41,718 nucleotides of DNA, from NCBI GenBank assembly GCA_947177225.1, contig CAMWTS010000018.1:1-41718 (forward strand), read 5' to 3'. The notes under the pieces are model-generated. The model was not told the DNA's origin, searched no databases, and saw nothing but the letters and a program-made list of their open reading frames with translations. This stretch comes from an uncultured Alistipes sp. Lineage in GTDB: Bacteria > Bacteroidota > Bacteroidia > Bacteroidales > Rikenellaceae. Positions within the stretch are counted from its first letter, which is position 1. Each line of letters starts with the position of its first letter. Both the position numbers and the translations under genes were made by a program. Shown here piece by piece: positions 33,735-41,718 of the stretch.

Positions 33735-34469
33735 ATGTTAACTTTGATCTACTCTCTCATATTGCTCGTGGCGTGTACACTGCTGTATGTCATATCGTTC
33801 GTGGCACTTGTGGTGTGTTATCCGTTCGATCCCAAGCGCAAGGTTGTGCACACCATATCGAAATGGTTGACCGATATCGTATTCGGACTGCCTCCCATGT
33901 GGCACCGCCGTGTGCTGGGTGCCGAACATGTCGATCCGCGACAGGCCTATGTCATAGTATTGAACCACAACTCCATGGTCGACATAATATGTTTCTATTG
34001 CGTGCCTCTGGTGTTCAAGTGGGTGTCGAAATACGAAGTCTATAAGATCCCGTATATAGGCCGTTTTCTGATGATGCACGGCGATATAATCATCGACCGT
34101 GGCAGTGCGTCGCAGGCCATGGGCAAGGTGATGAACGAGGGCAAGATGTGGATCGACCGTGGAGCATCTGTCTGCATATTCCCCGAAGGCACACGCTCGA
34201 AAGATGGTGAAATACACCGTTTCAAGGCCGGAGCTTTCCTTCTGGCCAAGAAGGCCGGTGTGCCGATTCTGCCCGTAGTGCTCGACGGAACCAAGAGCGT
34301 GATGCGCAGCTGGTGGCGTTTGAACTGGCGAAATACCATAACTATAAGCATTCTGCCGCCGATCGATGCCGAGAAGGTGGCTGCGACCGACACCAAGGAT
34401 CTTATGGCGTCAGTGCACGACGACATGGTGGCTGAATTGGCACGAATAAGAAGCGGTAAAAACGAGTAA
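33735..34469 (+). CDS. plsC: 1-acyl-sn-glycerol-3-phosphate acyltransferase
   Basis: A 244-residue inner-membrane enzyme that adds the second acyl chain to lysophosphatidic acid, giving phosphatidic acid for phospholipid synthesis. One or two TM segments lie at 3-30. The acyltransferase motifs are LNHNSMVD (the H-x4-D pair His78/Asp83), a Gly/Arg block II (IPYIGRFLMMHGDIIIDR) and FPEGTRSKDG (block III). A GTG nine bases upstream (33726) is in frame, but the ATG at 33735 (MLTLIYSLILLV) is a more typical start. It is the head of the plsC-parE-parC-aroK-murI run; parE begins 6 nt after its stop. Confidence 0.93.
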   Translation: MLTLIYSLILLVACTLLYVISFVALVVCYPFDPKRKVVHTISKWLTDIVFGLPPMWHRRVLGAEHVDPRQAYVIVLNHNSMVDIICFYCVPLVFKWVSKYEVYKIPYIGRFLMMHGDIIIDRGSASQAMGKVMNEGKMWIDRGASVCIFPEGTRSKDGEIHRFKAGAFLLAKKAGVPILPVVLDGTKSVMRSWWRLNWRNTITISILPPIDAEKVAATDTKDLMASVHDDMVAELARIRSGKNE

Positions 34470-34475
34470 CGATAT

Positions 34476-36335
34476 ATGGCTGAACTGAAAAATACTGCGG
34501 TGGCATACGACGATGATGCGATCAAGACGCTCTCTCCCAGAGAGCATATCCGACTGCGTCCCGGTATGTACATCGGTAAGCTGGGCGACGGAACGCAGTC
34601 CGACGACGGTATATATGTGCTGTTGAAGGAGGTGGTCGACAACTCGATCGACGAGTTTATAATGGGTGTGGGCAAGCGCATCGAGATCACCATCGAAAAC
34701 GATACGGTGAGTGTGCGCGACTATGGCCGCGGTATCCCTCTCAAATCGCTCTCGGCAGCTGTCAGCCAGATGAATACCGGCGGTAAGTACGGCGGTGAGG
34801 CTTTCAAGAAGACCGTGGGTCTCAACGGTGTCGGCGTCAAGGCTGTCAACATGTTGTCGAGCGCGTTTACGGCGCGTTCGGTGCGCGACGGCGAGGCTCG
34901 CACCGTGACCTTCTCGCAAGGCTTGGAGCAGACCGACCGCAGCGAGGCCGGCATCGGCGAGCCGACCGGAACCTTCATCAGTTTTACGGTCGATCGCGAG
35001 ATATTCGGCGACTACACCTACAACATGGAGTATGTAGAGCAGATGGTCAAGAATTACACCTATCTCAACCTCGGCCTTACGATCGTGCTGAACGGCAGGT
35101 CCTATGTCTCGAAGAACGGACTTCTGGATCTGGTGAACGACAATCTGTCGGACAGTCCGCTCTACGAACCCATACACCTCTCGGGCGACGACATCGAGGT
35201 GGTTATCACCCATGGATCGGGCTACGGCGAGGCCTATTACTCGTTCGTCAACGGTCAGTATACGCCGCAGGGAGGAACGCATCAGGCGGCTTTCCGCGAG
35301 GCTGTGGCCAAGACCATCAAAGAGTTCTACCACAAGGATTACGATCCGGCCGACATACGCACCTCGATCATCGCAGCCATATCGGTCAAGGTGACCGATC
35401 CCATATTCGAGTCGCAGACCAAGACCAAGCTCGGATCGAAAGATGTGGAGCCGGGGTTGTCGATGCGTCAGTTCGTCATGGATTTTCTGTCGACCAATCT
35501 CGACAACTATCTGCACAAGCACTCGGAGACAGCCCAGGTGCTGCAACGCAAGATCGTCGACAACGAGAAGGAGCGCAAGGCCATATCGGGCGTGCAGAAG
35601 AAGGCTCGCGAAACGGCAAAAAAAGTGTCGCTCAACAATCGCAAGCTGCGTGACTGCAAGATCCACTTCACCGACAAACACGAGCTGGCCGACCGCACCA
35701 TGATATTCATTACGGAGGGTAACTCGGCGTCGGGTTCGATTACGTCGAGCCGCGATCCGAAGACGCAGGCCGTATTCTCGCTGCGAGGCAAGCCGCTCAA
35801 CTCGTTCGGACTGACCAAACGCGTGGTCTACGAGAACGAGGAGTTCAATCTGTTGCAGGCCGCGTTGAACATCGAGGAGGATATGGACAACCTGCGTTAC
35901 AACAAGGTCATTATCGCTACCGATGCCGATGTCGACGGCATGCACATACGACTGCTGCTGACGACCTTCTTCCTGCAATTCTTCCCCGACGTGATACGTC
36001 TGGGACACCTCTACATCTTGCAGACGCCGCTGTTCCGCGTGCGTAACAAGAGAGACACCTACTACTGTTATTCGGAGGAGGAGCGTGCGGCGGCTGTGGC
36101 CAAGTGCGGCGCATCGGCCGAAATTACGCGATTCAAAGGTTTGGGCGAGATCTCCGACAAGGAGTTCAAGGAGTTCATCGGCGAAAACATGCGTCTGGAC
36201 AGAGTGCGTCTTACAAAAGACGATCCCATACACGACCTTTTGGAGTTCTACATGGGCAAGAATACGTCCGATCGCCAGGGATTCATCATGAATAACCTGC
36301 GCATAGAGGAGGACATGATCGAAGATATGATCTAA
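34476..36335 (+). CDS. parE: DNA topoisomerase IV subunit B
   Basis: A 619-residue type IIA topoisomerase ATPase subunit, partner of ParC in decatenating daughter chromosomes. The GHKL ATPase domain has EVVDNSIDE (Asn56), DYGRGIP (82-88) and [11 protein letters not shown] (115-125). The transducer includes QTKTKLGS (314-321) with the ATP-contacting Lys. TOPRIM has Glu414 in [10 protein letters not shown] and Asp483, Asp485, Asp487 in [10 protein letters not shown]. Residue 416 is Asn where most GyrB/ParE proteins have Asp in EGDSA. The length and the absence of the long GyrB insert favour ParE over GyrB, as does the adjacent parC, 10 nt downstream. Confidence 0.95.
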   Translation: MAELKNTAVAYDDDAIKTLSPREHIRLRPGMYIGKLGDGTQSDDGIYVLLKEVVDNSIDEFIMGVGKRIEITIENDTVSVRDYGRGIPLKSLSAAVSQMNTGGKYGGEAFKKTVGLNGVGVKAVNMLSSAFTARSVRDGEARTVTFSQGLEQTDRSEAGIGEPTGTFISFTVDREIFGDYTYNMEYVEQMVKNYTYLNLGLTIVLNGRSYVSKNGLLDLVNDNLSDSPLYEPIHLSGDDIEVVITHGSGYGEAYYSFVNGQYTPQGGTHQAAFREAVAKTIKEFYHKDYDPADIRTSIIAAISVKVTDPIFESQTKTKLGSKDVEPGLSMRQFVMDFLSTNLDNYLHKHSETAQVLQRKIVDNEKERKAISGVQKKARETAKKVSLNNRKLRDCKIHFTDKHELADRTMIFITEGNSASGSITSSRDPKTQAVFSLRGKPLNSFGLTKRVVYENEEFNLLQAALNIEEDMDNLRYNKVIIATDADVDGMHIRLLLTTFFLQFFPDVIRLGHLYILQTPLFRVRNKRDTYYCYSEEERAAAVAKCGASAEITRFKGLGEISDKEFKEFIGENMRLDRVRLTKDDPIHDLLEFYMGKNTSDRQGFIMNNLRIEEDMIEDMI

Positions 36336-36345
36336 CGGAGCAGCT

Positions 36346-39099
36346 ATGGAAGAGATGAAAGATATGGATATGCGCGAGTCGGCCGGCGAAACTGTCGACG
36401 GGTCGGCGGAGCAGGCTGCCGAGGCTGTGGTACCGGCCGCTACGGGCAAGTACGACCGTCTGACCGCTGATGAGAGCGGCGTGCGCAAGTTGACCGGCAT
36501 GTATAAGAACTGGTTTCTCGACTATGCCTCATATGTGATTTTGGAGCGTGCCGTACCCCATCTGGAAGATGGTCTCAAACCCGTGCAGCGTCGTATACTC
36601 CATGCCATGAAGGTCGTCGAGGACGGGCGCTACAACAAGGTGGCCAACATCGTCGGTCAGACAATGCAGTATCACCCTCATGGCGATGCGTCGATCAAGG
36701 ACGCACTGGTGCAGCTGGGACAGAAAAACCTGCTGATCGACATGCAGGGTAACTGGGGCAATATATTCACGGGCGACGAGGCCGCCGCAGGCCGTTATAT
36801 CGAGGCGCGGTTGTCGAAGTTCGCGCTCGACGTTGTCTACAACAAGAAGACCACCGAGTGGATGCTCTCTTACGACGGTCGCAAGGAGGAGCCTGTGACG
36901 CTTCCCGTCAAGTTCCCGCTGCTGTTGGCGCAGGGTGCCGACGGTATTGCCGTGGGTCTGGCTTCGAAGATCCTGCCACACAATTTCAACGAGCTGATCG
37001 ACGCCTGTATAGCATATCTGCGCGGTGAGATGTTTCAGCTGTATCCCGATTTCCCGACGGGCGGCATAATGGACGTGAGCCGTTACAACGACGGTCTCAG
37101 AGGCGGTGCCGTGAGAGTGCGTGCGCGCATATCGAAGATCGACAAACGTACGCTGGCCATCACCGAAATACCGTTTACCACCACCTCCGAGTCGATCAAG
37201 GAGTCGATCATCAAGGCCAACGACAAGGGCAAGATCAAGATCCGCAAGGTCGACGACAATACGGCCGAGAAGGTGGAGATCATCATTCAGGTGGCCGCCG
37301 ACGAATCGAGCGACAAGACAATCGATGCTCTCTACGCCTTCACCGACTGCGAGGTATCGATCTCGCCCAATGCCTGCGTCATCAGCGACGACAAGCCCGT
37401 GTTCATCGGCGTGAGCGAGATTCTGCGCCGTTCGGCCGACCATACGCGCGAGCTGCTCGGCCGCGAATTGGAGATCAAACTCGCTGAGTTGAACGAGGCT
37501 TGGCATGCGGCATCGCTCGAACGCATATTCATCGAGAACAAGTTATATCAGCTTATCGAGGGCTGCAAGACGCGCGAGGAGGCATATGCCGCTGTGGACG
37601 AAGGGTTGTCGCCGTTCAAGAAATCGTTGCGTCGGGAGGTTACTCTGGCCGACGTGCAGCGCCTGACGGAGTTGAAGTTCATTCGCATATCGCGTTACGA
37701 CTCCGAGAAGGCCGATCAGGAGATCAGGCAGATCGAGGCCGACATAGCTCAGACCAAGGACTATCTGGCACATTTGACCGATTATGCCATAGCATATTAC
37801 GAGCGTATCAAATCGAAGTACGGAGCCGGCCGCGCGCGTCGCACCGAGATTCGCGAGTTCGATACGATCGAGGCCTGGAAAGTATCGTCGACCAATGCCA
37901 AGCTGTATGTCGATCGCACCGAGGGCTTCTTCGGCTTCGGCAAGGGCATGAAAGATGCCGAGTATGTGTGCGACTGCTCCAATCTCGACGACGTGATCGT
38001 CATATTGAAAGACGGCCGCTACATTATCAAGAAGATTCGCGAAAAGGATTTCTTCGACAAGAACATATATTATATAGGAGTCTTCAAGCGCAACGACGAA
38101 CGCACGATCTACAATGTGCTCTATCGCGACGGCAAGAACGGCCCTATAATGATGAAGCGTTGTGCCGTCAAGGGCATCACACGCGACAAGGAGTACAACC
38201 TGACCAAGGGCACCGACAAGAGTGAGATACTCTATATGTCGGTCAATCCCAACGGCGAGGCCGAGGTGTTGAAGGTATATTTCAAGCCGCGTCCGCGTTT
38301 GAAACGCGTAATCACCGATCTCGACTTCTCGACCCTGGCTATCAAAGGCCGCCAGAGTCAGGGCAATCTCTTTTCGCGTTACAGCATACACAAGATCGTG
38401 TTGAAGGAGCGGGGCACCTCTACGCTCGGCGGTCAGAACATCTGGTTCGACGAGGATATCAGACGACTCAATACCGATGGACGCGGAGTGTTGCTGGGCG
38501 AATTCAAGGGCGACGACAGAATAGTGGTATGGACATCGAAGAACCAATACTATATCACCGGATTCGATCCGGGGCAGCATTTCCCCGACGAGACGGTGCG
38601 TGTCGAGAAGTTCGTGGCCGGCAGAGTATATGCGCTTTGCTACTACGACGACGAACAGAGATACTACTACATGAAACGCTTCGAGTTGGAGCAGAGCGAC
38701 AAGATGCAATATTTCCTCGATGAAACGGGCATGCGCCTTGTTGCCATAACCGACAAGACCGGAGCCAAGCTGGCTGTGGCTTACGGCGGTGCCAATGCCT
38801 CGCGGCCGGTGGATATATTGTCGGTCGACGAGTTCATCGGCATAAAGAGCCATCGCGCCAAGGGCAAGCGCATCACCACCTACGAGGTGGAGTCGCTGAC
38901 CTTCATCGAGCCCGAGGAGCCGGAAGAGCCCGATACGGCTGAGATGCCCGACGATGCCGCCGATGTCGACTCGCACACCGAGGGCTTCGATCCGGGCGAT
39001 ATGCTGGCCGGCGATATCGACGATGCCGCGGGCGTAGATTACGGCAATGTGGATATGGCTGACGACGATTTCTCGCCCGAACAGCTCAATCTGTTCTAA
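36346..39099 (+). CDS. parC: DNA topoisomerase IV subunit A
   Basis: A 917-residue DNA-breaking subunit of topoisomerase IV. The N-terminal 35 residues are a poorly conserved acidic lead. The winged-helix breakage domain has HPHGDASIKDALV (110-122) and catalytic Tyr151 in AAAGRYIEARLSKFA. The tower and coiled coil run to about 500, and a beta-pinwheel C-terminal domain to about 850 (KGITRDKEY; YSIHKIVLKERGTSTLGGQN). The last 60 residues are very acidic (PDTAEMPDDAADVDSH...) and end in EQLNLF. The quinolone-region position equal to GyrA Ser83 is Ala115. It is co-transcribed with parE, and aroK follows after 11 nt. Confidence 0.95.
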   Translation: MEEMKDMDMRESAGETVDGSAEQAAEAVVPAATGKYDRLTADESGVRKLTGMYKNWFLDYASYVILERAVPHLEDGLKPVQRRILHAMKVVEDGRYNKVANIVGQTMQYHPHGDASIKDALVQLGQKNLLIDMQGNWGNIFTGDEAAAGRYIEARLSKFALDVVYNKKTTEWMLSYDGRKEEPVTLPVKFPLLLAQGADGIAVGLASKILPHNFNELIDACIAYLRGEMFQLYPDFPTGGIMDVSRYNDGLRGGAVRVRARISKIDKRTLAITEIPFTTTSESIKESIIKANDKGKIKIRKVDDNTAEKVEIIIQVAADESSDKTIDALYAFTDCEVSISPNACVISDDKPVFIGVSEILRRSADHTRELLGRELEIKLAELNEAWHAASLERIFIENKLYQLIEGCKTREEAYAAVDEGLSPFKKSLRREVTLADVQRLTELKFIRISRYDSEKADQEIRQIEADIAQTKDYLAHLTDYAIAYYERIKSKYGAGRARRTEIREFDTIEAWKVSSTNAKLYVDRTEGFFGFGKGMKDAEYVCDCSNLDDVIVILKDGRYIIKKIREKDFFDKNIYYIGVFKRNDERTIYNVLYRDGKNGPIMMKRCAVKGITRDKEYNLTKGTDKSEILYMSVNPNGEAEVLKVYFKPRPRLKRVITDLDFSTLAIKGRQSQGNLFSRYSIHKIVLKERGTSTLGGQNIWFDEDIRRLNTDGRGVLLGEFKGDDRIVVWTSKNQYYITGFDPGQHFPDETVRVEKFVAGRVYALCYYDDEQRYYYMKRFELEQSDKMQYFLDETGMRLVAITDKTGAKLAVAYGGANASRPVDILSVDEFIGIKSHRAKGKRITTYEVESLTFIEPEEPEEPDTAEMPDDAADVDSHTEGFDPGDMLAGDIDDAAGVDYGNVDMADDDFSPEQLNLF

Positions 39100-39110
39100 A
39101 CGACGATGCC

Positions 39111-39635
39111 ATGCTGCTGTTCTTGGTGGGATATATGGGTTGCGGCAAAAGCTCGCTGGGACGCAAGGCTGCCCGCCGGCTGTCGGTACGCTATGTCGAT
39201 ACCGATACGGTGATCGAGCAGCGTGAGGGCGCGTCGGTTGCAGATATTTTTCTATATGAGGGCGAGGAGCATTTCCGCCGTATGGAGCACGACCTGATCG
39301 CCGAGTGCATCGCCTCGGGCGAGGATATGGTGGTCTCAACGGGAGGAGGTCTGCCCGTGTGGCACGACAACATGAAATTGATGAACTCGGCGGGCAAGAC
39401 CGTGTATATTCGTCGCACGCCGGAGCAGATAATATCGCGTCTGACGCCATACGGCCGAGAGCGGCGGCCTAAGTTCCGCGGCCTGAACGACGAGGAGCTG
39501 CTGGCTTTCATGCGTGAAAACATGGCCGAGCGCGAACCGTTTTACATGCAGTCGCACCGGATTGTCGATTGCTGTGCCATGAGCGATGCCGAGGCGTTGG
39601 ATAGTATAATTAACTCTTTGACGGAACATGAATAA
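39111..39635 (+). CDS. aroK: Shikimate kinase
   Basis: A 174-residue cytoplasmic kinase that phosphorylates shikimate at the 3-hydroxyl in chorismate synthesis. The Walker A loop is GYMGCGKSSLG (7-17). Asp32 in YVDTDTVIEQ and the Arg in FRRMEHDLI bind shikimate, STGGGLPVW (about 76-84) is the Walker B-like GGG loop, and RPKFRG in the lid gives the ATP-side Arg. The length is typical. The stop overlaps the murI start by 8 nt, so translation is coupled. Confidence 0.96.
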   Translation: MLLFLVGYMGCGKSSLGRKAARRLSVRYVDTDTVIEQREGASVADIFLYEGEEHFRRMEHDLIAECIASGEDMVVSTGGGLPVWHDNMKLMNSAGKTVYIRRTPEQIISRLTPYGRERRPKFRGLNDEELLAFMRENMAEREPFYMQSHRIVDCCAMSDAEALDSIINSLTEHE

Positions 39636-40407
39636 CGGAGCCATAGGCGTATATGATTCTGGATTCGGCGGTTTGTCGGTGTGGCGCGAGCTGCACGACA
39701 GTTTGCCCGCCGAGTCGTTGATCTATCTGGGCGATGGCAAGAACTGTCCCTACGGCGGCCGGTCGAAAGAGCAGATTGCGGCATTTGCCGAGGCTGCTGT
39801 CGGGCGTCTGTTGTCGGAGGGGTGCAAGATGATCGTTGTGGCTTGCAATACGGCTACGGCTGCGGCTATCGACAAGTTGCGCGGCCGTTGGACGGATACT
39901 CCGATCGTTGGCTTGGAGCCGGCCATCAAACCCGCCTGCGAGCGCAGCAAGACGCGGCGCGTAGGCGTGCTGGCCACGGCACACAGCCTTGCAGGCGACA
40001 TGTTTCATCGCACGGCAGAGCGTTATGCCGCAGACGTTGAGGTCGTGGCGGCAGTGGGCGAGGGCTTCGTGGAGATTGTCGAACAGGGCATGGAGAGTAC
40101 TCCTGAGGCTGAGCAGGCCGTGCGTCGAGTCGTCGAACCCATGCTGGCGCGCGGAGTGGATACGATCGTGCTCGGTTGTACGCACTATCCGTTTTTGCGA
40201 CGGCAGATAGAGTGTGTCGTGGGCGACCGCCGTGTGGAGATCATCGACTCCGGCAAGGCCGTGGCGCGCAGGGTGGCCGATCTGCTCGACCGATTGTCGT
40301 TGCGTGCCGATGGCGGACATATGCCGCAATATCGCTTTTTGAGCTTTGCCGACGAGGAGTATCGCATGCGCTTGGAGTCTAAGGCATTCGATCGTGCCGG
40401 CTATTGA
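39628..40407 (+). CDS. murI: Glutamate racemase
   Basis: A 259-residue cofactor-free racemase making D-glutamate for peptidoglycan. Asp10 lies in YDSGFGGLSV. The two catalytic cysteines are Cys73 in VACNTATAAA and Cys184 in LGCTHYPF. DGKNCPYGGRS replaces the enterobacterial DTARxPYG, a change I recall as usual in Bacteroidota. Its start overlaps the end of aroK. It is the last gene of the plsC-to-murI run; ftsK beyond has its own promoter. Confidence 0.95.
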   Translation: MNNGAIGVYDSGFGGLSVWRELHDSLPAESLIYLGDGKNCPYGGRSKEQIAAFAEAAVGRLLSEGCKMIVVACNTATAAAIDKLRGRWTDTPIVGLEPAIKPACERSKTRRVGVLATAHSLAGDMFHRTAERYAADVEVVAAVGEGFVEIVEQGMESTPEAEQAVRRVVEPMLARGVDTIVLGCTHYPFLRRQIECVVGDRRVEIIDSGKAVARRVADLLDRLSLRADGGHMPQYRFLSFADEEYRMRLESKAFDRAGY

Positions 40408-40446
40408 GCGGTGTGCCGTTGACAGAGTGTCGAAACGCATTGCCGA

Positions 40447-40478
40447 TTTGAATATGTAGAAAAAATATAGTAACTTCG
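40447..40478 (+). promoter_or_regulatory. Promoter for ftsK
   Basis: TTTG, 20 nt, TAACTTCG (one change from TAnnTTTG), 27 nt before the ftsK start codon at 40505. Confidence 0.65.
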
Positions 40479-40504
40479 CTCGAATTATCACATATCGTAC
40501 AGAG

Positions 40505-41718
40505 ATGTCGAAAAACAAAACCGATATAACCGAGACGGTAGCTCCGTCGACGACAAGGGAGAACATACGCTGGATCACGGGATTCGTAATACTTGCGGCA
40601 GGACTGTTTACGTTCTGCTCCATTCTCTCCTACTTCTTCTATTGGCAGGAGGATATGAGCGCATTGAACCCTTCCAATGTTGTCGATCCGCGCATACCCG
40701 TTACCTTCCGCAACGTTTGCGGCGGTGTGGGTGCGAGCGTGGCCGACATGCTCGTCGGCCGCGGCTTCGGTCTGTTCGCACTGGTCATTCCGGTCGTCAT
40801 ATCGGTTGTCGGCTGGCGTATATTCCGTTATAAGCCGTTGCGCCTGAATCATTTCGCTCTCAGTTCGTTTATGGTGCTGCTGTTGGGTTCGCTCACGCTG
40901 GCCTATCTGCTGGGCATGCGCTGGGATATGTTCGGTTCGGGCTGGGGCGGTGAATACGGTCTGGCTATGAATCGTTGGCTCGCCTCGAAGATCGGCGGCG
41001 TGGGTACGCTGCTCGTGATCGTGGCAGGCTGGATCCTGACGGGAGTGTTCATCAATCGCAATTTCATTCAGAGAGTCAATTCGGCGGGAGAGAGTGTGGC
41101 CGACGGAGGCGAACGCATCGTTATGTCGCTGATGGCGCGTCTGAGCCGCCGCAATAAGGAGACTGTCGCAGAGGAGGCGAGCACCGATGACGAGGACGAT
41201 GATCGGTCGGTGGCCGGACTGGAGGTTACTGTCGCCGTGAACACGCCGTTGCAGCGCGTGGAGCCGCAGAGTATGACTGCCGATAGTCAATCGCATGTGG
41301 CATCGGACGACGACATGGTTATGGTGACGGTGCCCGATCCGGTACAGGAGCCTGTCTCTGAGGTCAAGCCCGAGAGTGTCGTGCGCGATATTGCGGACGA
41401 ATATCCGTTTAAGGATCCGGCAGAACCTCTCGTCGGAAGAGGTGCGACCTCCGATGATCCCGTGCCGGCCGACGACGACAACGAGATGAAGATGGTGGTG
41501 AGATCGCACGTCTCGGCTGAGGAGGCTGCGTCGCTGCTCGGCTCTCAGACACCCCTTACGGGCGGAGCCGCAACACTCGATATGACCGGTGACGATGTTC
41601 CGCACAGCGATGACACTGCGCCGCACGACAGTGTCACCGTTTCATCTGACGAACACGACGATACGGACAATGACCGCATGGTCATAACGGTCGAGGCCAA
41701 TGAGGTGCAGCGAGTCGA
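40505..41718 (+). CDS. ftsK: DNA translocase FtsK, N-terminal part (cut by window end)
   Basis: The first 404 codons of a gene that runs off the window. After a short polar start (MSKNKTDITETVAPSTTREN) come TM helices at about 22-48, 92-112, 122-142 and 166-186, the FtsK membrane domain that anchors it at the division septum. From about residue 190 a long acidic, low-complexity linker follows with three variants of a DD-x-M-V-hydrophobic motif. The motor domain (Walker A/B, gamma) would lie beyond 41718 and is not seen, so the call rests on the membrane domain, GWGGEYGLAMNRWLASKIGG (periplasmic loop typical of Bacteroidota FtsK), the linker and the neighbourhood. Start: ATG 27 nt after the promoter. 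Confidence 0.85.
   Translation, partial: MSKNKTDITETVAPSTTRENIRWITGFVILAAGLFTFCSILSYFFYWQEDMSALNPSNVVDPRIPVTFRNVCGGVGASVADMLVGRGFGLFALVIPVVISVVGWRIFRYKPLRLNHFALSSFMVLLLGSLTLAYLLGMRWDMFGSGWGGEYGLAMNRWLASKIGGVGTLLVIVAGWILTGVFINRNFIQRVNSAGESVADGGERIVMSLMARLSRRNKETVAEEASTDDEDDDRSVAGLEVTVAVNTPLQRVEPQSMTADSQSHVASDDDMVMVTVPDPVQEPVSEVKPESVVRDIADEYPFKDPAEPLVGRGATSDDPVPADDDNEMKMVVRSHVSAEEAASLLGSQTPLTGGAATLDMTGDDVPHSDDTAPHDSVTVSSDEHDDTDNDRMVITVEANEVQRV

Noticed and set aside
34410..36500. 696-codon open frame antisense to parE
   Set aside because: Shadow of the parE frame; composition rich in His/Arg/Val without domains.
37543..39450. Very long open frame antisense to parC (635 codons)
   Set aside because: It is the codon-bias shadow of parC; it has no family resemblance and parC is unambiguous.
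1..41718. CRISPR arrays, tRNA or rRNA genes, insertion sequences
   Set aside because: No regularly spaced repeats, no cloverleaf or rRNA-like stretches and no transposase motifs were seen on either strand.

Overview
This window is a chromosomal segment of a Bacteroidota bacterium, most likely order Bacteroidales. The evidence is a SusC/SusD outer-membrane pair, the DUF4295 protein beside rpmB and rpmG, lipoproteins with Asp/Glu/Gly just after the lipidated Cys, almost no Shine-Dalgarno sequences, and many promoters of the TTTG-N19/20-TAnnTTTG type. The codon choice and GC-rich look would suit Rikenellaceae (Alistipes-like), but that is an impression and not a measurement. No rRNA, tRNA, IS element or CRISPR array was seen.

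Layout. 1-496 is non-coding and holds a 59-bp direct repeat. nhaD (+) converges on the ribosomal cluster rpmB-rpmG-DUF4295 (-). A minus-strand operon pyrD-like/cinA/pncB and then pdxB follow. Next come a minus-strand exopolysaccharide export unit (wza, wzc tyrosine autokinase, small HAD protein) and, upstream of it, a LytS/LytTR two-component pair (-). Divergent from that pair, 13.5-29.4 kb is a plus-strand alpha-glucan utilisation locus: MFS sugar importer, SusC, SusD, SusE-like glycan-binding lipoprotein, SusG-like lipoprotein amylase with an inserted binding module, a GH53-family lipoprotein, a secreted and a cytoplasmic copy of one GH13 type, and a SusA-like periplasmic neopullulanase. A convergent second TonB-dependent-type barrel protein (-) follows. 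Then an 816-bp gene-free stretch holds a probable structured small RNA and several promoters. The window ends with an NlpC/P60 hydrolase and the housekeeping run plsC-parE-parC-aroK-murI, then the first 404 codons of ftsK.

How it works together (inference): surface SusD, SusE-like protein and SusG-like amylase bind and cut a starch-type glucan. SusC imports the oligosaccharides, the periplasmic SusA-like enzyme trims them, the MFS carrier takes maltose-like sugars across the inner membrane, and the signal-less GH13 finishes in the cytoplasm. No GH97 (SusB) or SusR-type regulator is in the window; the nearest regulator is the divergent LytTR pair.

Most notable points: (1) both outer-membrane receptor genes are associated with a run of nine C/G, one inside the susC signal-peptide codons and one inside the spacer of a promoter upstream of the second barrel gene, which suggests slippage-driven on/off switching; (2) an orphan strong terminator and promoter define a roughly 200-nt structured transcript at about 32.56-32.76 kb; (3) a PyrD-family protein has lost most orotate-contacting residues; (4) a GH53-like enzyme sits inside an otherwise GH13 glucan locus.
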